From: Nitrospirota bacterium
GTDB lineage: Bacteria > Nitrospirota > Thermodesulfovibrionia > Thermodesulfovibrionales > JdFR-86
DNA length: 58,048 nucleotides
Direction of reading: 5' to 3'
Assembly: GCA_016207905.1 (NCBI GenBank)
Contig: JACQZC010000053.1
Coordinates: 1-58,048, forward strand
In this document: positions 52,269-58,048 of the stretch, piece by piece
How the letters are laid out: every line of letters starts with the position of its first letter
Numbering within the stretch: position 1 is the first letter of the stretch
The notes under the pieces: model-generated
Database searches by the model: none
Told to the model about the DNA's origin: nothing
What the model saw: only the letters and a program-made list of their open reading frames with translations
Translations under genes and position numbers: made by a program

Positions 52269-53759
52269 TTAGCTCGCCTCCTCTGCCATTTCAACTGCCT
52301 TCATCATCCCTTTGGCTTTATTGACAGTCTCCATGTACTCAAGCTCAGGCTTTGAGTCTGCCACTATGCCTGCACCTGCCTGCACATATATCATGTTGTT
52401 TTTCTTAATGAGTGTTCTTATGGTGATACATGTATCCATATTGCCTGTATAGCCGAAATACCCGACTGCACCTGAATACAACCCTCTTCTTAAAGGCTCA
52501 AGCTCCTCGATTATTTCCATTGCCCGAATCTTTGGAGCACCAGTGACTGTGCCTGCAGGGAAAGAGGCATTGAGGACATCGAATGAATCGAGCCCATCTT
52601 TTAGGATGCCCTCTACATTTGACACCATATGCATTACATGGCTATACCTTTCCACAGCCATAAGCTCTGTGACCTTTACAGAGCCTGTCTTTGCAACCCT
52701 TCCCACATCGTTTCTTCCTAAGTCAACGAGCATTATGTGCTCTGCCTTTTCTTTTAAGTCATCTTTTAGTTGTTTTTCGAGGGCTATGTCTTGTTCCTCT
52801 TTGTCACCCCTTCTTCTTGTGCCTGCTATTGGTCTTAAGGTAATCTTTCTGCCTTCAAGCCTGACGAGGATTTCAGGGGAGGAGCCAATCATCTCACAGT
52901 CCCCTGTATCTAAGTAATACATATAGGGAGAGGGGTTTATCACCCTCAGTGCCCTGTAGATGGAGAATGCATCGATATGGCAGGGCTTCTGAAACCTCTG
53001 TGATAAGACCACTTGAACGACATCTCCGTTAGAGATATAATCCTTTGCCTTCATAACTGCTGATTTGAATGCCTCCTTTCCCCCAAATGAGGAGACGAAC
53101 GAATCGCCCCCTTTAGTGCCTTCTCCTGACCTGAACTCAAGGACATCTGGGGGCAATGGCTTTTTCAGTTTCTTTACTATGTTATTAATCTTTTCTCTTG
53201 CAGTTTTATAAGCAATTTCTGGGTCTTTGCCTTTTGTAGGCACAGTGGATAAAACCTTTATCGTTTGTCTTAGGCTGTCAAATATAAGCATTGTATCTGT
53301 GAGCATGAAAAACATATCAGGCAGTTCTATGTCTTTTCTTTTCATGTCAGGAAGTTTTTCCATGAATCTGACCATGTCGTAGCTCAGATACCCGACAAGA
53401 CCGCCTGAGAACCTCGGAAGACCTGCTACCTTTAGTGCCTTGTAATTTTTCATTGTTTGTCTCAGGAAATCTATAGGGTCTTTGACCTCAAGAGAGTGTG
53501 TTTTTCCTTTCTCTATTATCTCAACCTGTGTTCCTGTTGCCTTTATGACCTTTGAGGGGTTTAGACCTAAAAAAGAATACCTTGCCCATTTCTCTCCGCC
53601 AACAACGCTTTCAAGTAGAAACGAGGGGCAGTCTCTTAGCTTCAAGAATGCAGAGACAGGGGTATCGGTGTCTCCTGATATTTCCCTGTAAACAGGGATG
53701 AGCCTGCCTTTTGCCGAAAGGGCAATATTTTTAAAGTCTTCTATGTCAGGGTATATCAT
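52269..53759 (-). CDS. trpE: Anthranilate synthase component I
   Basis: A 496-residue TrpE making anthranilate from chorismate. The chorismate-utilising domain shows [70 protein letters not shown] and [15 protein letters not shown]. The N-terminal region has [18 protein letters not shown] with the LLES tryptophan-feedback motif. ATG 53759 touches the tRNA-Gly promoter that faces the other way. Confidence 0.96.
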   Translation of the reverse strand: MIYPDIEDFKNIALSAKGRLIPVYREISGDTDTPVSAFLKLRDCPSFLLESVVGGEKWARYSFLGLNPSKVIKATGTQVEIIEKGKTHSLEVKDPIDFLRQTMKNYKALKVAGLPRFSGGLVGYLSYDMVRFMEKLPDMKRKDIELPDMFFMLTDTMLIFDSLRQTIKVLSTVPTKGKDPEIAYKTAREKINNIVKKLKKPLPPDVLEFRSGEGTKGGDSFVSSFGGKEAFKSAVMKAKDYISNGDVVQVVLSQRFQKPCHIDAFSIYRALRVINPSPYMYYLDTGDCEMIGSSPEILVRLEGRKITLRPIAGTRRRGDKEEQDIALEKQLKDDLKEKAEHIMLVDLGRNDVGRVAKTGSVKVTELMAVERYSHVMHMVSNVEGILKDGLDSFDVLNASFPAGTVTGAPKIRAMEIIEELEPLRRGLYSGAVGYFGYTGNMDTCITIRTLIKKNNMIYVQAGAGIVADSKPELEYMETVNKAKGMMKAVEMAEEAS

Positions 53760-53760
53760 G

Positions 53761-53790
53761 TTGACAAAGCACCTGATTATTAACTATATT
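53761..53790 (+). promoter_or_regulatory. Predicted promoter of the tRNA-Gly/tRNA-Cys transcript
   Basis: TTGACA (53761-53766), an 18-base spacer and TATATT (53785-53790), about 40 bases before the tRNA. It begins 2 bases from the trpE start codon. A minus-strand TATAAT (near 53798-53808) for trpE overlaps the same gap, so the promoters are divergent and interleaved. Confidence 0.6.
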
Positions 53791-53829
53791 TATTTATTAT
53801 AACCGATTGTCCTTATTAATTTTTAATAT

Positions 53830-53902
53830 GCGGGTGTAGCTCAGTTGGTAGAGCACAACCTTGCCAAGGTTGGGGTCGCGGGTTCAAGTCCCGTCGCCCG
53901 CT
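53830..53902 (+). tRNA. tRNA-Gly (GCC)
   Basis: 73 bases folding as a cloverleaf: acceptor GCGGGTG with CGCCCGC, D arm with TAGCTCAGTTGGTAGAGC, anticodon loop CTTGCCAAG giving GCC, and TPsiC GGGTTCAAGTCCC. No encoded CCA. Confidence 0.97.
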
Positions 53903-53910
53903 TTGAAGCC

Positions 53911-53934
53911 AAGAAAAATCTTACGATTTTTCTT
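53911..53934 (+). other. Perfect AT-rich hairpin after tRNA-Gly
   Basis: AAGAAAAATC, loop TTAC, GATTTTTCTT: a 10-bp perfect stem 9 bases after the tRNA. It could be a terminator or a processing signal in a bicistronic tRNA transcript. Confidence 0.6.
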
Positions 53935-53956
53935 AGAAAATAAATATTAAAGAGGT

Positions 53957-53983
53957 CTCCAAAAAGTCATAGACTTTTTGGAG
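53957..53983 (+). other. Perfect hairpin before tRNA-Cys
   Basis: CTCCAAAAAGTC, loop ATA, GACTTTTTGGAG: a 12-bp perfect stem that ends 6 bases before tRNA-Cys. It resembles the previous hairpin in design (A-run in the left arm, T-run in the right). Confidence 0.6.
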
Positions 53984-53989
53984 CTATAT

Positions 53990-54062
53990 GGCGGCGTACC
54001 CAAGTGGCTAAGGGAGAGGTCTGCAAAACCTCGATGCATCGGTTCAAATCCGATCGCCGCCT
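53990..54062 (+). tRNA. tRNA-Cys (GCA)
   Basis: 73 bases: acceptor GGCGGCG with CGCCGCC, anticodon loop CTGCAAA giving GCA, TPsiC CGGTTCAAATCCG. No encoded CCA. It converges on the DUF4384 gene, whose stop lies 6 bases away. Confidence 0.97.
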
Positions 54063-54068
54063 CTTTAA

Positions 54069-54929
54069 CTATCTCGTTAAAATATACCCTGCGCCTGCCT
54101 CTGTCCACTCTGAAGGCTCAATCTGATTAAGCCTTCTTACGAGGTCGCTTATCATGCCTGTGGATTTTGCATCATAGACTTTAAACATTCCTTCCTGAAA
54201 TCCTAATGAAACAAGCTCTTCTTTTTTCTTTGTGGCTATGACCTTAATCCATTCTTCAGCAGTATTTTCCCTGTATTCAGGAAGAAAAAGTGCCTTCAGT
54301 CTTATCGAACTTTTTAGAGGCGGAAACTCGTATGGCTCCCCTGCCTTTATGAAATTTTCCCGATTCACAGAATTCGGCAAAAGCACTGTTACAGAGCCAT
54401 CTACTGCAACTGAGAATATATAAACATAACAATCCGAGCTTGCCTGATAGAAGAGCTTTACCTCCTCGCCTTCTTTTAGCTCTGTCTTTGAAAGCGAGAG
54501 TTTTATGGAAATCCCCTCACCTTTTTCAGGATAAACAGGTATGATGAGTGCCTTTAAACTGACCTTGTAGAGGAATCTGTCTTTTTCATCCCAGCCCTCT
54601 TTTATAATTTCAATTTTATCTATTTTACCCCTCACACTTGCATATATGAGGTCTTCCTTAAGCTGACTGTTTGACACAAGGGTATGTGACCTTATGAATG
54701 TGCCGACTGCCTCTTCAATTGCCTTTCTCTGGGCGTCCTTTTTTGCACGCTCTTTTACCTCTTTTGGGGTGTCAAGCTCACCCATGTAGGCTTCGCCCTC
54801 TGCAGTAACCCAGATAGGTGCAGAAGAGGCAAAGACACTTGACGCAAATAAGAAAGCGCCGATGATTAGTGTCATTGCGAGTCCTGATGCTTCGGGGCGA
54901 AGCAATCTATTGCTTTGGGTATGCTTCAT
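54069..54929 (-). CDS. DUF4384 domain protein, secreted
   Basis: About 286 residues. An export signal (MTLIIGAFLFASSVFASSA) is preceded by ~18 odd residues encoded by a palindromic repeat (54872-54912). A central stretch with ERAKKDAQRKAIEEAVGTF resembles LPP20/FlgT-like N-terminal regions. Then the DUF4384 domain: LSKTELKEGEEVKLFYQASSDCYVYIF, VTVLLPN and ENFIKAGEPYEFP. DUF4384 is often fused or linked to caspase-like domains. Here the ATG at 54929 overlaps the TGA of the caspase-like gene, so the two are coupled. Confidence 0.85.
   Translation of the reverse strand: MKHTQSNRLLRPEASGLAMTLIIGAFLFASSVFASSAPIWVTAEGEAYMGELDTPKEVKERAKKDAQRKAIEEAVGTFIRSHTLVSNSQLKEDLIYASVRGKIDKIEIIKEGWDEKDRFLYKVSLKALIIPVYPEKGEGISIKLSLSKTELKEGEEVKLFYQASSDCYVYIFSVAVDGSVTVLLPNSVNRENFIKAGEPYEFPPLKSSIRLKALFLPEYRENTAEEWIKVIATKKKEELVSLGFQEGMFKVYDAKSTGMISDLVRRLNQIEPSEWTEAGAGYILTR
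54872..54912. repeat. Palindromic repeat in frame inside the DUF4384 gene
   Basis: On the minus strand AGATTGCTTCGCCCCGAAGC and then ACTCGCAATGACA match the unit at 8951-8987 (AGATTGCTTCTGCCGAGGCA..TCGCAATGACA). It contributes codons between the start and the signal peptide core. Confidence 0.75.
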
Positions 54930-56905
54930 CACTTTCTCAGGTTAAACCTTCCTCTCAGTTTCTCTATCTCCGGGCTTATGCTCGGAGACTGCTGAACATT
55001 AAGCTCCTTTGCCTCGTTTTCAACCAAAGGCTTTATATATTCATAAATCTCAGCAAGGCTCTTTTTGCCCTCTTTTAGTGCTTTAAGAAAATAATATGTG
55101 AATACCCCATGACCTCTTTCAGGATTAGATGTGCTTATATCAGTTCCCTGTGTTGAGGTCAAAACTGCCATGTTTTGAGGTAATATTAAACCCTCTACTG
55201 TCATCACCAATGGTCTTGCTCCTTTTGCTAAAACACTTCTTCCACCTGAGCCTGAAAAACAGGAATCCAAGACAACTACTACCTCAGCTACCTGCAATTT
55301 GCCCAGATTATCATAAAGCCTTTTTAATGGATACCCTGTAAGCTCAAGGTAATTAGGGTCTCCATCATATGGGACAAGATATGCATCACCTGTTTTTGGC
55401 TCTGGTGCACCATGTCCTGAGTAATAGACAAAAACACGACTTTCAGGCTTTGCCTTATTTTTTAGCCATCCCTCAATGGATTTTTCAATGCCTGATTTCG
55501 TTGCATCAGTGTTTGTTACAAATTGTATATTTCTTTCAGCAAAGCCCAATGCCTTAAGATATGCCTTCATTAATTTTGCATCATCATATGAGTAATCTGA
55601 TTTTGGGACATTCTTGTACTGCTCTATGCCGATTACAACAGCAATATCCATTGGGCTTACTACCTGCTCTGCGGTATTAAGGACCTGGACCGCATCTATA
55701 CCCTCAGAAGCCACAGGTGTAAAAAGTGGTGTCTCTTTAGCCTCCACTTTCACGACCTTTATTTCAGGAGCCTCCTTATTAAGGGCAAGCTTTATGTCAG
55801 GTCTCAGGGAAAACCTCTTTCGCTCCTCATCTATACTGAATGAGACAGGCAGGGTTTCAGCGCCGCTATATCTCTGTGTAACCGCTATGCTGAAAACAGC
55901 CTTCTTTGACTCGCCCGGATTAAGTATGCCGAGGACTACCTTATTGTCACCGAATACCTTGACATTGGGGTCCCCTGACTCTATTGTAACTACCACACCT
56001 CTTGCTATGCCCATGCCTGCATTCTGAACAGTAAGGGTTATATTAGTCTCCTTGCCTTTTGTGATGACCCTTCTTCCCTCAGAGTCCTCAATATTTAGTT
56101 TTGCGAGCTGTAAGACAGGTGGGATAAGCTGGCTCGTCTTAAAGGATAAAATCACAGGCTGGGAGTCAAAGCCTCCTGACTCTATAAGGGTTGCCTTTAA
56201 ACTAACATCCTTTGTTAAAAGAGCCTCATCTGCGGATATATCTATAGAGACTGTTTTTTCCTCATTAGGGTTTATGTTGCCGATAGAGGTCTCTTTAGCA
56301 AAACTCATGCCCTTAACTGACTCATTCGGGATAAGTCTGATGTGGACATCAAATGCTGTGCCTTTACCTGTGTTTTTAGCCTTTATAAAGATTGTCCCTT
56401 TTTCTTCTGCGTCAAGGATATTGTTTCCTGAAGGCTCGGAAAAAGTTAGAGAGACTATGTCAATTACAGGTGGAGCCTTCTGTGGAGGGGGAGTCTTCTG
56501 TTGAGCAATATATTTACCTTCCATTGCATACCCAAGCAGGGAAACAATCTCTGTACGACCATTCTTTACCGCATATATCAAAGCAGTATTGCCAAAATTG
56601 TTTTTTGCATTCACATTGGCGCCTTTGTTAAGAAGGGTCTGGACAATCTCTGTATGACCACCCACTGCCGCATACATCAAAGCAGTATTGCCATTATTGT
56701 CTTTTGCATTCACATCAGCACCATGCTGTAAGAGACTTTTAACTTTATTAATATCACCCTTTTCTGCCGCCCTTCTCAGGTCATCATTAATGTCTGCATA
56801 AATAGTAAGGGGAATAAAGAGCGCAGAGATAAGCAGGGCAAGGGTTAAGACAATTGAGATTCCGAAACAAGTTCGGAATGACATAAGCGAAAATACCTTT
56901 TTCAT
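54929..56905 (-). CDS. Secreted caspase-like (C14) protein with ankyrin repeats and CARDB-like domains
   Basis: A 658-residue exported protein. After the signal peptide come about three ankyrin repeats (35-130: LRRAAEKGDINKVKSLLQHG, then GNTALMYAAVGGHTEIVQTL). Next is a Pro-rich linker and two Ig-like CARDB/NPCBM-like segments (about 140-390: GKGTAFDVHIRL, GMGIARGVVV). A caspase-like peptidase follows at about 430-650, with the catalytic pair H498 (YYSGHG) and C549 (LDSCFSG). Both are intact, so a metacaspase-like Arg/Lys-directed protease is likely. The frame is open from 56947, but ATG 56905 has AGGAGGT. The signal peptide is partly encoded by a palindromic repeat (56856-56884). Coupled to the DUF4384 gene. 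Confidence 0.9.
   Translation of the reverse strand: MKKVFSLMSFRTCFGISIVLTLALLISALFIPLTIYADINDDLRRAAEKGDINKVKSLLQHGADVNAKDNNGNTALMYAAVGGHTEIVQTLLNKGANVNAKNNFGNTALIYAVKNGRTEIVSLLGYAMEGKYIAQQKTPPPQKAPPVIDIVSLTFSEPSGNNILDAEEKGTIFIKAKNTGKGTAFDVHIRLIPNESVKGMSFAKETSIGNINPNEEKTVSIDISADEALLTKDVSLKATLIESGGFDSQPVILSFKTSQLIPPVLQLAKLNIEDSEGRRVITKGKETNITLTVQNAGMGIARGVVVTIESGDPNVKVFGDNKVVLGILNPGESKKAVFSIAVTQRYSGAETLPVSFSIDEERKRFSLRPDIKLALNKEAPEIKVVKVEAKETPLFTPVASEGIDAVQVLNTAEQVVSPMDIAVVIGIEQYKNVPKSDYSYDDAKLMKAYLKALGFAERNIQFVTNTDATKSGIEKSIEGWLKNKAKPESRVFVYYSGHGAPEPKTGDAYLVPYDGDPNYLELTGYPLKRLYDNLGKLQVAEVVVVLDSCFSGSGGRSVLAKGARPLVMTVEGLILPQNMAVLTSTQGTDISTSNPERGHGVFTYYFLKALKEGKKSLAEIYEYIKPLVENEAKELNVQQSPSISPEIEKLRGRFNLRK
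56856..56884. repeat. Palindromic repeat inside the caspase-like signal peptide
   Basis: GATTCCGAAACAAGTTCGGAAT plus TGACA, the same type as 7952-8062. On the minus strand it is read as MSFRTCFGIS within the signal peptide and does not break the frame. Confidence 0.85.
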
Positions 56906-57119
56906 AAGAGACCTCCTGAAATTGTCATCATACACCCTATCTGTCATGCTGTCCCGACACTTCGGGATTCAGCATCTCAGTTTAGCATCTCTTAGACCCT
57001 GAAATAAATTCAGGGTGACAAAATATAAAAACCTTTTTCATAAAACCCTACTTAAATGTCATTATATCAGAAAGATTCCTGACAAGCAGGAATGACGGAA
57101 GCGGAAAAGCCTTTTTCAT
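56906..57119 (-). repeat. Tandem start-codon segments with palindromic repeats
   Basis: On the minus strand ATGAAAAAGG occurs three times (starts at 57119, 57041 and 56905), each after a ribosome-site-like or T-rich stretch and each followed by a palindromic unit. The first two give short frames of 23 and 19 codons (57119-57048, 57041-56982), and the third is the caspase-like gene. The second frame reads through a HPEFISGS-type repeat. Confidence 0.75.
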
Positions 57120-57166
57120 AAACCCCTCCTTAAAAACTCTTTCCTTTAAGTAAAAGGCTAAAGAAG

Positions 57167-57400
57167 TCAGGATGAAGGGACAAGCTCAGCTTTAACAGGA
57201 AGGGTCTTAACATCCTTTGCATCTTTAAACCATTTCCTAAAGTTTAGAATTGAAAACCCAACCACCTCACCATTAACAGGACTAACCCTGAGAAAGAAAT
57301 CAGCCTCTACTTCCTTAGAGATTGCCTCTTTAGGCTCGCCCAAAGAGACATCCAGTATATCTCCCTCATCATCATAAGCTATCTTTATTTCTTTTCCCAT
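57167..57400 (-). CDS. DUF2283 family protein
   Basis: A 77-residue DUF2283 protein: IKIAYDDEGDILDVSLGEPKEAISKEVEADFFLRVSPVNGEVVGFSILNFRKWF is the whole domain. The family commonly pairs with small RelE-like or DUF4258-like partners, so an antitoxin role is likely. GAAAGGAG precedes ATG 57400. It overlaps the upstream gene by 16 bases. Confidence 0.85.
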   Translation of the reverse strand: MGKEIKIAYDDEGDILDVSLGEPKEAISKEVEADFFLRVSPVNGEVVGFSILNFRKWFKDAKDVKTLPVKAELVPSS

Positions 57401-57690
57401 AAGGTCTCTCCTTTCTTTATTATATCAGTAATATAACAGGTAAGAATAAATGACCGCAATCCTTTCTTTGCTACTACGAGCAAATACTTTCCCGAAAAAA
57501 TATCTCCATAGAACTTATAGTAAAGCACTACATCCTTGTCCCTCATGCTTTCCTTCATGTAATCAGGCACCAATAAAACTTCTTGAATCCTTTCTTTATA
57601 AGGTTCAACCTCAGGATGCTCCTTTATAATGTGATGCCATCTCTCATCTGTAAGCTCAATTAAGTCTTTAAAGATGTCCTTTAATATCAA
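57385..57690 (-). CDS. PBECR/RelE-like nuclease-fold protein
   Basis: A 101-residue protein with ELTDERWHHIIKEHPEVEPYKERIQEVLLVPDYM, then KDVVLYYKFYGDIFSGKYLLVVAK and FILTCYITDII. This is the pattern of phage-type Barnase-EndoU-ColicinE5/RelE-like (PBECR) small nucleases, with a His pair near the start and TxYxT near the end. Paired with DUF2283 it is probably the toxin of a type II-like module. Assignment rests on recalled family pattern. Confidence 0.7.
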   Translation of the reverse strand: MILKDIFKDLIELTDERWHHIIKEHPEVEPYKERIQEVLLVPDYMKESMRDKDVVLYYKFYGDIFSGKYLLVVAKKGLRSFILTCYITDIIKKGETLWEKK

Positions 57691-57697
57691 AGTCTAT

Positions 57698-57914
57698 TTA
57701 CCAATCGCTAAAGCCAATACCAAAAGTAAAAGATGCTTGCATCAAAGCAGTCCTGCCATCATTCTTTTTTGCATTCACATCAGCACCTTTGTTAAGGAGT
57801 TCTTTAATTTTGGCAATATTACCTTGTTTTGCTGCATCAAACATCTCAGCATTAATGCCTGCATAAATGGAAAGGGGAACAAAAAGCACAGAGATAAGCA
57901 GGAATAGGACGCCA
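57698..57914 (-). pseudogene. Ankyrin-repeat gene truncated by the IS30-type element
   Basis: The minus strand reads from an open frame without start (LFLLISVLFVPLSIYAG, a signal-peptide end) into one ankyrin repeat (AEMFDAAKQGNIAKIKELLN, then TALMQAS) and then diverges to a stop (FTFGIGFSDW). It resembles the N-terminus of the caspase-like protein. The 5' end is lost where the IS30-type sequence begins (about 57905), and the 3' end is also broken. Confidence 0.7.
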
Positions 57915-58048
57915 GTTCAATGAGGAAGTGCAACACTTGGGGCTACGAAGGAGTTACCCTAAGTGTTTATGGAGAGACGATATAAGCAACTTAATTTGGA
58001 AGAGAGGGACAGGATAACGGAGTTGAAGGCAAGGGGTTTTAGCCTGAG
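57905..58048 (+). mobile_element. Left end of an IS30-family insertion sequence (partial)
   Basis: The sequence change at about 57905, where the ankyrin frame is cut, and the transposase start inside mark one end of an insertion sequence whose remainder lies beyond the window. The exact terminal inverted repeat cannot be defined from one end. Confidence 0.75.
57963..58048 (+). CDS. IS30-family transposase, N-terminal fragment
   Basis: GTG 57963 (AAGGAG 9 bases before it) or ATG 57969 starts a frame reading ERRYKQLNLEERDRITELKARGFSL to the window edge. QLxxEER..I..L...G.S is the helix-turn-helix start of IS30 transposases. Only about 28 codons are visible, and the DDE core is outside the window. 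Confidence 0.85.
   Translation, partial: MFMERRYKQLNLEERDRITELKARGFSL

Overview
The window reads as a contiguous stretch of a Gram-negative, anaerobic or electron-transfer-rich bacterium. LpxC, LptE and UppP imply an LPS outer membrane. MqnB implies menaquinone synthesis through futalosine, and there is a 13-heme membrane cytochrome with a cytochrome b partner plus a secreted monoheme protein. Heavy use of AGG/AGA and ATA codons, the PilZ proteins and this gene mix would fit a Nitrospirota (Thermodesulfovibrio-like) or related metagenomic genome. That placement is inference from gene content only; no rRNA is present.

Layout. 0.3-4.8 kb: a degenerate NtrC-like regulator, a 6-oxopurine/methylthioinosine phosphorylase, tldD and lpxC. 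4.8-9.0 kb: an accessory zone with a BrnT/BrnA-type module, a membrane protein behind a leader with a strong hairpin, a frameshifted IPT/TIG lipoprotein, a decayed small gene, and hicBA between two clusters of palindromic repeats. 9.0-11.8 kb: 13-heme cytochrome c plus cytochrome b. 11.9-13.7 kb: typA, visibly more GC-rich than its surroundings. 13.9-16.4 kb: an AT-rich island with DUF433/DUF5615 and XRE-ImmA/DUF4411 pairs. 16.7-29.4 kb: PilZ proteins, a LivK-like lipoprotein, mqnB, a seven-repeat SBBP propeller, recO, a bifunctional nuclease, era, GYD and TusA proteins, mazG, cinA-N, ftsK, uppP and a cold-shock protein.

29.7-37.2 kb is an eight-gene sugar operon: NeuB-like synthase, KdsC-like phosphatase, class IV aminotransferase, TIM-barrel isomerase, two SDRs, SpsF-like nucleotidyltransferase and a large multi-pass membrane protein. 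The genes overlap or nearly touch. This is the best candidate here for an undescribed pathway, namely an activated, probably amino- or keto-modified, 2-keto-3-deoxy sugar acid. 37.4-40.4 kb holds a secreted beta-propeller-like monoheme protein followed by a MacB/LolCDE-type ABC permease and ATPase. 40.5-45.3 kb is rpsU-NIF3-dnaG-rpoD then rpsT. 45.3-53.8 kb on the minus strand carries holA, lptE, leuS and trpEGD, with toxin-antitoxin pairs inserted between leuS and lptE and between trpG and trpD. Two tRNAs (Gly-GCC, Cys-GCA) follow. The right end has a secreted caspase-like/ankyrin protein coupled to a DUF4384 protein, a DUF2283/nuclease-like pair, and a broken ankyrin gene cut by an IS30-type element that runs off the window.

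Two repeat systems stand out. One is a leader-type repeat seen three times (about 14-172, 9086-9246, 16575-16650), twice downstream of near-consensus promoters, with a poly-C loop whose closing stem varies between copies but stays pairable. The other is a set of palindromic elements (the type that translates as HPELVSG or similar). These flank hicBA, and at the right end they lie in frame inside two signal-peptide coding regions and between three tandem copies of a gene start. No CRISPR array, rRNA gene or replication origin was seen.
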